Shown piece by piece: positions 17,245 through 26,058 of a stretch of 64,000 nt of DNA. Under the pieces are notes generated by a model that had not been told where the DNA came from, ran no database searches, and was given only the letters and a program-made list of their open reading frames with translations. Location: assembly GCA_044222195.1 (NCBI GenBank), contig JBGANS010000016.1:1-64000 (forward strand). The letters are read 5' to 3'. Source of the DNA: JAHBXE01 sp044222195. Lineage in GTDB: Bacteria > Planctomycetota > Phycisphaerae > Phycisphaerales > UBA1924. The position numbers were made by a program, and so were the translations under genes. Position 1 is the stretch's first letter; each line of letters starts with the position of its first letter.

Positions 17245-19668
17245 CTAACTTGCCCGCTGGTATAGGAGCTTCTGGAATCCCGAGAATGTTCGTGAGATTT
17301 CCTCTGCCTTGCCCAGGTCGGCGATCGCATCGGCAATGGCGTTGTTATAGCGGAGCTTCAAGAGTGGCGTGAGTTTGTCTACGGCAAGCTCTTCGACGCC
17401 CGCTCGAACGTACTGAGACAACACAAAATCGAGGAATGCTTGCTGCTTTGCGGCGAAGTGATTGGGCAGTTCCTTGCGGGCAATGCTCGCACGGTCCTCG
17501 CGCGTGATTGTCGGTAATGCCCATGCCACGTATGCCAGCACGTCGAAGAGGTCGCTGTTTTCGGCGTTGATGATCTTCTGCATTTCGGCGAGCTGGTCGG
17601 GACCGAAACCCTTCTCTGAAAGACCTTGCAAGAGCTTCGTGCGGGTGTCAGGGACGCTCCAGATGCGGCGCAGCTCGGCTTCATCCTTGAAAAAGTCGGG
17701 CAGCTTGCCGAAGAGAGCTTCCATGAACTGTTGAGCGGACATCGGCGTGCCGTCGGGATGCCAGAAGCTGGTGGCGACCATGTGCTGGATCTGGCGGGAC
17801 TTGCCGTCGGCGAGCTTGACGATGACTCGCTCGCGCTTGCGGCGGCAGATGCAAGGCGTTTGGCCGCAGACGGAGCATGGCCCTTTCTCGCAGATGCAGG
17901 GACGCTGGTTGCAGTTCTCACACACACGTTGAACGCGCTCGCAGACGCATGGGGCTTGCTGACACTTCGGGCACGGCTCTTCGTCTTGCGGTGGTCCATC
18001 CCACTCGGGATCGAGGAAGCGCTGGTGGGCCTTCACGAAGTCGAGGATGGTGAAGTAGTCCTTGCCTTCGTAGAGCCGCGTGCCGCGGCCGATGATTTGC
18101 TTGAACTCGATGATGGAGTTGATGGGACGGAGGAGGACGATGTTGCGAATGTTGCGGGCATCGACGCCCGTGGAGAGCTTTTGCGAGGTGGTCAGGATCG
18201 TGGGGATGGACTTTTCGTTGTCCTGGAAGTCGCGAAGGTGCTGCTCGCCGAGGCCGCCATCGTCGGCGGTGACGCGGTGGCAGTAGTTGGGATCGGGGAT
18301 GGTCTTGTGCTTGTTGATCAGGTCGCGGACCAAGAGGGCGTGAGCCTGGTTCGCGCAGAAGACCAGCGTCTTCTCGCGTGGGTCGATGTTCTGGAGAAAG
18401 AGCTTGACGCGGTGCTCTTCGCGTTCCTTGATCACGATGAGCTTGTTGAACTCGCGCTCCTCGTAGCGTTTTCCTTGTTCGATGTCGCCTTCCACGACGA
18501 TGTCGTCGGGCGTGTAAACGTATTCGTCGAGCGTGGTTGAGAACTGCTTGACGCGGAAGGGCGTCAGGAAGCCGTCGTTGATTCCTTCCTTGAGGGAATA
18601 GACGTAGACGGGGTCACCGAAGTACTTGTAGGTATTGACGTTGTCCTTGCGCTTGGGCGTGGCGGTGAGGCCGAGCTGCACGGCGGGCTTGAAGTATTCG
18701 AGGATGTCGCGCCATGTGCTTTCATCGTTTGCGCCGCCGCGGTGGCACTCGTCGATGATGATGAAGTCGAAGAAGTCGGGCGGGTAGTCGCCGAAGTAGG
18801 GGCTGGGGTGCATCTTGCCATCGGGGCCGGGCTTCTCCGGGCCGCTCATGAAGGTCTGGAAGATGGTGAAGAAGATGCTTGCGTTTTTGGGGACCTTGCC
18901 CTTCTTGCGGATGTCCGCAGGCGAGATGCGGGCCATCGCATCCTCGGGGAAGGCGGAGAAGGCGTTGAACGCCTGGTCGGCGAGGATGTTGCGGTCAGCG
19001 AGAAAGAGGATCCGCGGGCGTCGCGTCGGATCGCCACCCTCTTGCGCGATGCGCTTCCAATCGCCGAGATTCCAGCGGCTGTGGAACAGTTTCCAGGCGA
19101 GTTGGAAAGCGATGAAGGTCTTGCCGGTGCCGGTGGCGAGTGTGAGGAGCACTCGATCCTTGCCGTTGGCGATCGTTTCAAGGACACGCTCGGTTGCGAT
19201 GTCCTGGTAGTAGCGGCCAGCGTGGCTGCCTCCTTTGTCCTCGTACGGAACGGTCGCGAAGCGGTCGCGCCAGACGTTTGGGACGGCGAAGGTGCGGGCC
19301 CAGAGTTCATCGGGCGTTGGGTACTTGCATTCGGCCTCGGCGCCCGTCTGCATGTCGATGCCGTAGAGGCCCTGGCCGTTGGATGAGTAGGTGAAGCGGA
19401 CGGCGAGCTTGCCGGCGTAGTCCTTGGCCTGGCCGACGCCTTCGGTCAAGGCCGCATCCCAGGGCTTGGCCTCGATGACAGCGAGCTTATGCTCGCGGTA
19501 AACGAGAACGTAGTCGGCGGTGAGAGGCTTGCCGCGCCGGCCGCGGCCCTCGATGCGGCCGGGGGCGATGGGGTACTCGCGACGGATGCGGCTGCCGTCG
19601 ACGACGCCCCAGCCCGCCGCGGCGAGGGCGGGGTCGATGTGCTCGGCTCTGGTCTCGGCTTCGTTCAT
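17245..19668 (-). CDS. hsdR: Type I restriction enzyme, R (motor/nuclease) subunit
   Basis: 807 residues, EcoEI-like HsdR. The N-terminal nuclease domain has D52...E66-A-K68 (PD-(D/E)XK). The SF2 motor follows with Walker A ATGTGKT at 178-184, DECH at 306-309, LTATP (334-338) and the motif VI region IIGRGTRLYEG (525-535). An unusual Cys block spans 566-608: three tandem CxxCx4CxC units (CPKCQQAPCVC, CENCNQRPCIC, CSVCGQTPCIC), which could bind zinc or form knuckles. The C-terminal helical domain (about 640-800) would contact the HsdM/HsdS core. It is the last gene of the operon, overlapping the preceding gene by 4 bases. Confidence 0.95.
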   Translation of the reverse strand: MNEAETRAEHIDPALAAAGWGVVDGSRIRREYPIAPGRIEGRGRRGKPLTADYVLVYREHKLAVIEAKPWDAALTEGVGQAKDYAGKLAVRFTYSSNGQGLYGIDMQTGAEAECKYPTPDELWARTFAVPNVWRDRFATVPYEDKGGSHAGRYYQDIATERVLETIANGKDRVLLTLATGTGKTFIAFQLAWKLFHSRWNLGDWKRIAQEGGDPTRRPRILFLADRNILADQAFNAFSAFPEDAMARISPADIRKKGKVPKNASIFFTIFQTFMSGPEKPGPDGKMHPSPYFGDYPPDFFDFIIIDECHRGGANDESTWRDILEYFKPAVQLGLTATPKRKDNVNTYKYFGDPVYVYSLKEGINDGFLTPFRVKQFSTTLDEYVYTPDDIVVEGDIEQGKRYEEREFNKLIVIKEREEHRVKLFLQNIDPREKTLVFCANQAHALLVRDLINKHKTIPDPNYCHRVTADDGGLGEQHLRDFQDNEKSIPTILTTSQKLSTGVDARNIRNIVLLRPINSIIEFKQIIGRGTRLYEGKDYFTILDFVKAHQRFLDPEWDGPPQDEEPCPKCQQAPCVCERVQRVCENCNQRPCICEKGPCSVCGQTPCICRRKRERVIVKLADGKSRQIQHMVATSFWHPDGTPMSAQQFMEALFGKLPDFFKDEAELRRIWSVPDTRTKLLQGLSEKGFGPDQLAEMQKIINAENSDLFDVLAYVAWALPTITREDRASIARKELPNHFAAKQQAFLDFVLSQYVRAGVEELAVDKLTPLLKLRYNNAIADAIADLGKAEEISRTFSGFQKLLYQRAS

Positions 19669-20144
19669 GACGGGACCAGCTCCGCGTCCGGATCCTCATT
19701 CACGATTCGGGCAAAGCTTGTCGCGACGTACTTCTCGAAGCGAGGCTTGACGTGTTCGGCTTCACCCTTCCAGCCATTGAACCAGATACCGCGCTTGCCG
19801 ATGTTCTTGCCCTTCTTATTCTGATTAGATTCCTTCAGGAACTCCTTGGAGCTCATGATCCAAATCTTGTCCATGCGTTCTGAGTAGAACACAAACCAGT
19901 AGTTGAGGCGATGCTCGTGAACAAGGGCGGCAAAGAGAGCTGCATCGCCAAATGTGACCGTGTTTGAGCGGGCCTTGATTTGAACTTCCACAAATCGACC
20001 GTCTGGCCGCTTGACGACGGCATCAATCGCGTGGTCATCGACCAACGGAAGGTAGACATCGAGACCTTCCTTAAGCATTAGCCCTACAACGTAGAACTCC
20101 ATTCGTTTGCCGAACGCCGCGCTGTTGCGGAAGGGAATACTCAC
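19665..20144 (-). CDS. PD-(D/E)XK-like accessory protein in the type I R-M operon
   Basis: 159 residues. After an N-terminal helix (AAFGKRMEFYVVGLMLKEG) comes DDHAIDAVVKRPDGRFVEVQIKARS, which matches the PD-(D/E)XK fold order: Asp in AIDAVVK, then VEVQIKAR in the place of ExK (here V/Q-x-K, so the acidic residue is at or beside the expected site). The rest (NYWFVFYSERMDKIWIMSS) is strand-rich, like DUF4365/resolvase-type proteins. It overlaps hsdS by 4 bases and hsdR by 4 bases, so it is a built-in member of the operon. It could be a second nuclease, a regulator of restriction or a structural partner; none of these is proven. Confidence 0.7.
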   Translation of the reverse strand: MSIPFRNSAAFGKRMEFYVVGLMLKEGLDVYLPLVDDHAIDAVVKRPDGRFVEVQIKARSNTVTFGDAALFAALVHEHRLNYWFVFYSERMDKIWIMSSKEFLKESNQNKKGKNIGKRGIWFNGWKGEAEHVKPRFEKYVATSFARIVNEDPDAELVPS

Positions 20145-21334
20145 ATAGCGACTCCACTCAGGGTCTTGTTTGTCGTTCGCTCAGAGAGTTGGCCGGTGAA
20201 GGCGTGGTGGAGGAGGGAGGACCTGAGGGCGTCGAGGGCGGCGAGCTTTCGGGTCCACATTGCCTGCAATTGAGCCGTGTGCTTCAAGCAAACGTCCAAT
20301 CTAGTCACCAGCCGTCGCTGCTCAGGCAAAGACGGTCGTGGGAATTGAAAGTCCTTGATCTGTTGAGCGCTGATATGCGGAACGCCGATTCCGGTCTGAA
20401 CTCCAAGCAAGTGTCGAGAGAATGCTTGGGTACCAAGCAGGTGTTTCAGGTACCGATTGTCGAGCGCCGGCCCACCCCGGAGGCGAGAGGTTCGCTGAAC
20501 GAGCAAACAGGGAAGATCATCGTCGCCTATCTGCGAATGCTTCAGACCTGCTTTAACCCAGGGCCGATCCATCGCAAGCACGACATCTCCGACTGCCAGT
20601 TGAAATCGCGAGTATGCCGCTGTGTCCGATGAGGGCCAACGCTTTGCATCATCCCACCGTAACCGTCCTTGGACGATGTTGTCTCCGCGCAGGAGTCGCA
20701 CAGAGTCAGGATCTTCTGTGTAGCCACTGCTCTTGAACGGAAACCCTGAGAGCAAGTCAACTTCGTCGCCGATCGTCGTCGGCTTCCAGTCGGAAACAAC
20801 ATCGAAGAGAACGGACTCCCGCTCACTCTCATAGACTGCCCGCGAGTTCTGGATGTTCCTCTCGGCGTTGGCCTTTGCGGTGGCGATGGCGGCGAAGGCT
20901 TCGTCGAGGATGGCGACGATCCGGTGCTGCTCGCTCGTCGATTCTGGATAGGCAACCGGCAAGAGGCGGAAGTCATCTACATCCAAGTTCTTCTGCGCCG
21001 AGCCCTTGCCAAGTGCGTAGATTCGATCGTTGTTGGCAACCGCCCAGTAATCGATGAAACGCTGCGAAAGCGAGCGGCGGTCCTTCGGCGACACGGTCAG
21101 ACCACTGTCGTTCAAGAAAAACTTGCCCGCGACAAATCGCGTGCATTGTTCCGACATCCCGAATCGACCTATCACCACGCGATCTTCACGGTTGAACGAG
21201 TCCATTGCGAACGTAGCGCCACCGCCGCCGTACACCGGGTATTTCGCCCCGCCATCCCGGCTCTTCACAACGCGTGTGCCGTATTCGACATGGCACACTT
21301 CATCCAACGGTCTTGTGGTCCAGGCACCACTCAC
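20141..21334 (-). CDS. hsdS: Type I restriction-modification specificity subunit
   Basis: 397 residues with the two-half layout of HsdS: target domain 1 (about 1-120, ending in LGKGSAQKNLDVDDFRLLPV), a helical spacer (STSEQHRIVAILDEAFAAI), target domain 2 (about 180-340, ending in GIGVPHISAQQIKDFQFP) and a second spacer (LPEQRRLVTRLDVCLKHT) followed by the terminal helix ALDALRSSLLHHAFTGQL. It sets the split recognition sequence, which cannot be deduced by eye. GC content here, about 55% in sample lines, is lower than in hsdM (about 65%), suggesting exchange of this part. Confidence 0.94.
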   Translation of the reverse strand: MSGAWTTRPLDEVCHVEYGTRVVKSRDGGAKYPVYGGGGATFAMDSFNREDRVVIGRFGMSEQCTRFVAGKFFLNDSGLTVSPKDRRSLSQRFIDYWAVANNDRIYALGKGSAQKNLDVDDFRLLPVAYPESTSEQHRIVAILDEAFAAIATAKANAERNIQNSRAVYESERESVLFDVVSDWKPTTIGDEVDLLSGFPFKSSGYTEDPDSVRLLRGDNIVQGRLRWDDAKRWPSSDTAAYSRFQLAVGDVVLAMDRPWVKAGLKHSQIGDDDLPCLLVQRTSRLRGGPALDNRYLKHLLGTQAFSRHLLGVQTGIGVPHISAQQIKDFQFPRPSLPEQRRLVTRLDVCLKHTAQLQAMWTRKLAALDALRSSLLHHAFTGQLSERTTNKTLSGVAM

Positions 21335-22797
21335 AGAAGTCCTCTGATTGTCTCAAGCACCTCCGCGCTCTCCTCATCCAGCCTCTTGATCTCGTCGAGG
21401 ATTTCGAGGGGCGAGCGGTGCGGGTCTGCCTCGGGTGCGTTGGGATTGCGGACCGTGAGATCGAACGTGGCAGCATCAATGGCCTTGGCATCAACGGTCC
21501 ATGACTTCGCCGATTCCGCCCGATTCTTTTGGAGCGCGACGAACTCGGCAAGGTCGTCATCGTTCAGGGGATCGGTCTTGCCGAGGCTGCGGCCCGGGTC
21601 GAGCTGGTAGTACCAAGTCTTCCGCGTGGACGAACCCTTCTCGAAAAACAAGACTACGGTCTTGACGCCGGCCCCCTGGAACGTGCCGCCGGGGCAATCC
21701 AGGATGGTGTGCAGGTTGCAGGATTCCAGGAGCATCTTGCGCAGGCTTACCGATGCGTTGTCGGTGTTGCTCAGGAACGTGTTCTTGATGACGATGCCGG
21801 CGCGGCCGCCGGCGCGGAGATACTTGATGAAGTGCTGGAGGAAGAGGTAGGCGGTCTCGCCGGTGCGGATCGGGAAGTTCTGCCGGACTTCGTTGCGCTC
21901 GGAGCCGCCGAAGGGCGGGTTGGCGAGGATGATGTCGCGGCGGTCTTTCTCCTGCACATCGGCGAGGTTCTCGCTGAGGGTGTTGGTGTGCAGGATGCTC
22001 GGGGCCTCGATCCCGTGCAGGATCATGTTCATGATCGCGATGACGTAGGCGAGGGATTTTTTCTCCTTGCCGTAGAAGGTCTTTTCCTGGAGGACCTTGT
22101 CCTGGGCGGTGGTGCGGCGGGGGTTCTGGTCGCGGAGGTAGTCGTAGGCCTCGCAGAGGAAGCCCGCGGAGCCGCAGGCAGGGTCGTAGATCGTCTCCTT
22201 GAGCTTTGGGTCCACCACCTTGATGATGGCGCGGATGAGGGGGCGGGGCGTGTAGTACTCGCCGCCGTTGCGGCCGGCGTTGCCCATTCGCTTGATCTTC
22301 TCCTCGTAGAGCTGGGAGAGCTCGTGCTTTTCGACCTGGGAGCGGAAGCGGAGCGCATCGATGTGGTCGATGATCTCGCGGAGGTTGTAGCCGCTGGTGA
22401 TCTTGTTCTTGAGCTCGCCGAAGATTTCGCCAATCTTGTACTCGATGGTGTTGGGGCCGGAGGCCTTGGATTTGAAGCCGCGGAGGTAGGGGAAGAGTTT
22501 CTTGTCTACGAATTCGACGAGGTCATCGCCGGTGAGGGCGCGGTTGTGATCGATCGCCCCCCCACCGCCCGACTTGTCCTTGGGCGCGGCCCATACATCC
22601 CAGCGGTACTCCTTGCCGAGGATGTGGGTGTAGCGGCGGCCTTCGAGCTCGGCTTCGGACTTGCGGTCTTCTTCGAGGCCTTCGAGGTACTTGAGGAAGA
22701 GGAGCCAGGAGGTTTGCTCGGTGTAGTCGAGCTCGGTGGCGCAGCCGGCTTCATTGCGGAGGGCGTTGTCGATGTTCTTGAAGGCTTGGTCAAACAT
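21331..22797 (-). CDS. hsdM: Type I restriction-modification methyltransferase subunit
   Basis: 488 residues. The N-terminal HsdM helical domain (LDYTEQTSWLLFLKYLEGL) precedes an N6-adenine methyltransferase fold with the SAM-binding motif DPACGSAGF at 205-213 and the catalytic NPPF at 293-296. With HsdS it methylates the recognition site, and with HsdR it forms the restriction complex. First gene of the operon; its stop overlaps the hsdS start by 4 bases. A Gly-rich stretch (KSGGGGAID) near residue 77 is a likely loop. No defect is visible, so the system looks functional. Confidence 0.96.
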   Translation of the reverse strand: MFDQAFKNIDNALRNEAGCATELDYTEQTSWLLFLKYLEGLEEDRKSEAELEGRRYTHILGKEYRWDVWAAPKDKSGGGGAIDHNRALTGDDLVEFVDKKLFPYLRGFKSKASGPNTIEYKIGEIFGELKNKITSGYNLREIIDHIDALRFRSQVEKHELSQLYEEKIKRMGNAGRNGGEYYTPRPLIRAIIKVVDPKLKETIYDPACGSAGFLCEAYDYLRDQNPRRTTAQDKVLQEKTFYGKEKKSLAYVIAIMNMILHGIEAPSILHTNTLSENLADVQEKDRRDIILANPPFGGSERNEVRQNFPIRTGETAYLFLQHFIKYLRAGGRAGIVIKNTFLSNTDNASVSLRKMLLESCNLHTILDCPGGTFQGAGVKTVVLFFEKGSSTRKTWYYQLDPGRSLGKTDPLNDDDLAEFVALQKNRAESAKSWTVDAKAIDAATFDLTVRNPNAPEADPHRSPLEILDEIKRLDEESAEVLETIRGLL

Positions 22798-23001
22798 TGG
22801 GCGTAGGGTACCACGGGGATGGGAATCCTCCTACTTGGGTGGTGGTTTTGAGACAAGCGCCGATGCAGGGGCGGCCGCCCCCGCACCCCCGCGGAAGTGA
22901 GGGAATAGGGTCGGAGATGGGGAGGAGGACAGGCCGCTCGGTGTGTGTGTTCGAAGCGCAGAACACGGGCGTGCGGAGGACCGCAAGGACGGTGGCACGG
23001 T

Positions 23002-23427
23002 TCAGGGGCATCCGGCTGCGAAGGTGTTCAGGAAGCACTGGAAGTCGTTGGCGGTGATGGCGGGGGAACCGGTGGATTGGTCGCAGTTGGCGTAGGGGTC
23101 GTCGGCGGCGAAGCGGTTGAGGAAGCACTGGAAGTCGTTGGCGGTGAGCATGGCGGGGCCGGTGGAGCCATCGCAGTTGGCGTAGCACCCCCCGTTCACC
23201 ATGGCCCAGTAGCCGCCGGCGATGGAGAATGAATCAACGGACTCCGGGCCGATCAGGTTTCCGGCGTCGGGCTGGGCGATGGTGGCGAGGACGGTGAAGT
23301 CGTCGCCGTTGGAGGACCCGCCGCCGCAGTCGATGGTGTGCCAGTTGACGCTGAACTCTTCCTGGGCGAAGGCGTGGCCCGGGAGCACGAGAGCGGCGGC
23401 GCCGGCGAGCAGGTGGTGGATTCGCAT
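23002..23427 (-). CDS. Small secreted GC-type dockerin protein
   Basis: 141 residues: a signal peptide (LLAGAAALVLPGHAFAQ), a short beta domain (NWHTIDCGGGSSNGDDFTV ... AGGYWAM) found in many planctomycete and verrucomicrobial exported proteins, and a C-terminal GC-type dockerin made of two repeats, each NCD-x-STG...TANDFQCFLN, ending AAGCP. The dockerin is known by family pattern as a presumed anchoring module; its partner is not in this window. It lies just downstream of the collagen-like protein gene in the same direction. The paralogue at 26059-26484 has the same layout and length. Confidence 0.85.
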   Translation of the reverse strand: MRIHHLLAGAAALVLPGHAFAQEEFSVNWHTIDCGGGSSNGDDFTVLATIAQPDAGNLIGPESVDSFSIAGGYWAMVNGGCYANCDGSTGPAMLTANDFQCFLNRFAADDPYANCDQSTGSPAITANDFQCFLNTFAAGCP

Positions 23428-23454
23428 GGTGGGTTCCTCGTTGGTGCTGCTTGG

Positions 23455-25722
23455 TTATCGCTGCGAGACGGCGGCGGGCGCCTGGGTGGGCTGGGGGACC
23501 CTGTCGATGCCGAGTTCGGCGGGCTTGCCGTGCGCTTCGGGGTGGAGGTACTTGCCTTTCTGGCTGTCGGGCTTGTCCGCTTCGGGGATCACGCGGTTGG
23601 CGTTGGCGAAGGCATCCTTGCGGATGCCGGTGACCTGCCAGGAGACCTCGAGACCTTGCGTTCCGCCGGCGATCGTGAAGGAGTTGTTGTGGACCTTGGC
23701 CGCGATGTACACGGGGGCGAAGCCGCCGATGCAGGTGAGCTGGTAGCGGAAGTCCTTGTTGAGGGCTTCGAAGTAGGCGGGGAGTTCGACGGTGGCGCGG
23801 CCGGCGTTGTCGAGGGTGACGAGACCGTTGTACACGTTCATCATGTCCGGGCTCTCGACGAAGGAGTGGTAGAGGAACTTGTTTTCGGGGTCGAGGGGGT
23901 GGTCGATCTTGAAGGTGCCGCCGCCCTTGGAGAGGGTGCCGGAGACGTTGACGTTGCCGGCGAAGTATCCGGCCCAGCTGTTGGCGACGTTGTTGGCGGT
24001 GCCGTAGATGGCGTATCGGTTGCCGGTGGCGCCCACGGCGGTGGCTTCGGCGAAGAGGCCGGTGCCGCTGTTGCCGCTGGACGTGGCGTGCACGCCGTAG
24101 CCGGTGTTGCTTTGGTTCTCGCCGTAGACGCCGACGGTGCTGCCGACGCCCCAGGTGGCGCGGCCGCGGACGGCGTAACCGACGTTGTTGTCGATGGAGA
24201 AGTCGCCGCCGATGATGGGGCCGACGTTGAGGGGTGCGGTGGCGTGGCCGCGGACGGCGGTGGACGTGGAGCCTGAGGCGAACGAGGTGAACAGGTTGGC
24301 CGAGGTGGGGCTGGATGTTCCGACGCTGACGAGGCCGGCCGTGTAGAACGTGTTTGAGCCGCTGAGGGACCAGGGCGAGGCGCCGGCGGGGCCGACGGCG
24401 CCGGTGGCGCCTTGAGGACCGGCCGCGCCGGTGGCGCCCTGTGCACCGGCCGCTCCAGTGGCGCCCTGTGCACCGTTTGCTCCGGTAGCGCCGGCGGGAC
24501 CTTGGGGACCGGTTGGGCCCACAGAACCTTGTGCGCCTGTGTTGCCGGTGTCGCCTTGCGAGCCGGTGGCGCCCTGGGCACCGGTCGGGCCTTGGGCGCC
24601 TGCCGCGCCCGTGTCACCCTGGGAGCCTGTCGCACCCTGGGCGCCGGTCGGACCTTGAGCACCGGTGGGGCCTTGGGCGCCCGTGGGACCCATTGACCCT
24701 TGTGCACCGGCAGGGCCGGCATCGCCTTGGGCGCCGGTGGCTCCCTGTGCTCCGGAGGCGCCTTGTGCGCCCGTGGCGCCTTGGGCACCGGTTGGGCCAA
24801 CAGGGCCCTGTGCTCCCGTGGCGCCCGCGTTGCCTTGAGCGCCTGTCGCGCCTTGGGCACCGGCATCACCTTGGGAGCCGGTAGCGCCCTGCGCACCAGT
24901 GGCGCCTTGCGCGCCGGTTGGACCAATCGGGCCCTGTGCTCCGGTTGCGCCCGCGTTGCCTTGAGCGCCTGTGGCGCCCTGGGCACCAGTCGGGCCCTGA
25001 GCACCGGCATTACCTTGGGCGCCGGTGGCGCCTTGCGCACCCGTGACGCCTTGGGCGCCGGTTGGACCAACAGGGCCTTGTGCTCCGGTTGCGCCCCCGT
25101 TGCCTTGGGCGCCTGTGGAGCCTTGGGCGCCTGTGGAGCCTTGGGTCCCCGCTGCTCCCTGCGCGCCGGTCGGGCCGGCTGGTCCGGCCGGACCCGCGGT
25201 TCCGGTCGCACCGACCGGGCCGGTGGCCCCGACGACTCCTGGAGCGCCGGTGGGCCCTTGCGGACCCGTCGGTCCGATTGCGCCGGGCGGGGCGTTCTGG
25301 GCGTACTTGGCCGTGAGGGCGTAGAGGGCGTATGGCGCGACGAGTACGGGCTGGCGTGGATTCAGGACGCTGTAGCTGGTGGATGAGTTGCACCGGCGGA
25401 CGGAGATTTCCAGCCAGCGCTGGTCTCCGGCGAACACGCCGGGGCCAAAGTCCAGGTCGATGGTGAACTGGCCCTGGGTGATCCCGACGTCGAGGGCCGA
25501 CATCGTGGGACCGACCTGGCTGCCGCCCGTGGCGGCATCGAAGATCCTGAACCGCATGTCGAACTGGCCGCCTGCCGGCAGGCCGGAGCTTTTGAGCTGG
25601 CCTTGGTAGGTGAAGGCGGTGCCCATCGGAGTCTGGGCGAGCGCGGGGGCTGTGCTGAGGGCGATGAGTGCCGCGATCGACCAGACCTTGCGGGTGCTTC
25701 GACGTGGGGAGGGGCGGTTCAT
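23455..25722 (-). CDS. Secreted collagen-like protein, TAFTYQGQLK family
   Basis: 755 residues from ATG 25722 (GGAG 9 bases upstream; an earlier ATG at 25755 is less likely). Order: signal peptide ending PALAQ; an N-terminal domain (about 30-140, TAFTYQGQLK, MRFRIFDAATGGSQVGPT, RWLEISVRR) shared with five other proteins here; about 100 unbroken G-X-Y triplets (residues 147-447, mostly GAQ, GAT, GPT); a linker of Gly/Thr/Val-rich strands; and a C-terminal domain (FKIDHPLDPENKFLYHSFVE ... VSWQVTGIRKD) shared with two of the paralogues. It is probably a rod-shaped surface or appendage protein. Confidence 0.85.
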   Translation of the reverse strand: MNRPSPRRSTRKVWSIAALIALSTAPALAQTPMGTAFTYQGQLKSSGLPAGGQFDMRFRIFDAATGGSQVGPTMSALDVGITQGQFTIDLDFGPGVFAGDQRWLEISVRRCNSSTSYSVLNPRQPVLVAPYALYALTAKYAQNAPPGAIGPTGPQGPTGAPGVVGATGPVGATGTAGPAGPAGPTGAQGAAGTQGSTGAQGSTGAQGNGGATGAQGPVGPTGAQGVTGAQGATGAQGNAGAQGPTGAQGATGAQGNAGATGAQGPIGPTGAQGATGAQGATGSQGDAGAQGATGAQGNAGATGAQGPVGPTGAQGATGAQGASGAQGATGAQGDAGPAGAQGSMGPTGAQGPTGAQGPTGAQGATGSQGDTGAAGAQGPTGAQGATGSQGDTGNTGAQGSVGPTGPQGPAGATGANGAQGATGAAGAQGATGAAGPQGATGAVGPAGASPWSLSGSNTFYTAGLVSVGTSSPTSANLFTSFASGSTSTAVRGHATAPLNVGPIIGGDFSIDNNVGYAVRGRATWGVGSTVGVYGENQSNTGYGVHATSSGNSGTGLFAEATAVGATGNRYAIYGTANNVANSWAGYFAGNVNVSGTLSKGGGTFKIDHPLDPENKFLYHSFVESPDMMNVYNGLVTLDNAGRATVELPAYFEALNKDFRYQLTCIGGFAPVYIAAKVHNNSFTIAGGTQGLEVSWQVTGIRKDAFANANRVIPEADKPDSQKGKYLHPEAHGKPAELGIDRVPQPTQAPAAVSQR
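24382..25284 (-). repeat. DNA encoding about 100 uninterrupted G-X-Y collagen-like triplets
   Basis: Units of 9, 18 and 27 bases such as GAQGATGAQ and GATGAQGPV/IGPTGAQG recur many times, with near-identical DNA in the repeated blocks, so slippage or unequal exchange is likely. The Y position is mainly Q, T and A, with little proline. The repeats also create several long but meaningless open frames on the + strand. Confidence 0.9.
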
Positions 25723-26058
25723 TGGGGGTCTCCAGTTACTAGAGAAGGTGCGCATCGGCGCTGTGTTGTGACGGCAAATGGACGCGAATGGTGAAAAAAG
25801 CTCGTGGACGGCTCACCGGGCTGACTCCTCTTCGGACCTTGGGGTTGGAGTACGCGAAATCGGGCGTGGCCGGGCCGCGGCGCGAGCATCGGCAGAGATT
25901 TGCGCGTTCAACGTGAGTCTGGGGGATTTGGGGGCGCAGCGGCAGGGGATACGCCTGCCCGAAGCGTCAACCGGACGGGGGCGCGAGGAGGAAGGGCCCG
26001 TGAGAGGCGGGCGCACCTTGAGTGAATGGCTGCCGGCTGCTTCAGTGCGGGGGGCGGG
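25723..26058. other. Intergenic stretch without a recognisable gene, one hairpin
   Basis: 336 bases between two minus-strand genes. The only structure noted is a stem GGCAGG (25941-25946) with CCTGCC (25954-25959), 7-base loop, which could help end transcription from the dockerin gene at 26059-26484. No T-run follows on either strand. The region next to 25722 holds the SD and probably the promoter of the collagen-like gene, but no clear -35/-10 pair was found. Confidence 0.4.

Noticed and set aside
21529..22806. 425-residue plus-strand frame opposite hsdM
   Set aside because: It is the complement of a conserved methyltransferase and has no start signal or family signature.
24412..25386. Several plus-strand frames over the collagen-like region and a possible CRISPR-like repeat
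   Set aside because: The frames are by-products of repeated triplet DNA. The repeats are direct and protein-coding (every third residue Gly), with no spacers, so it is not a CRISPR.
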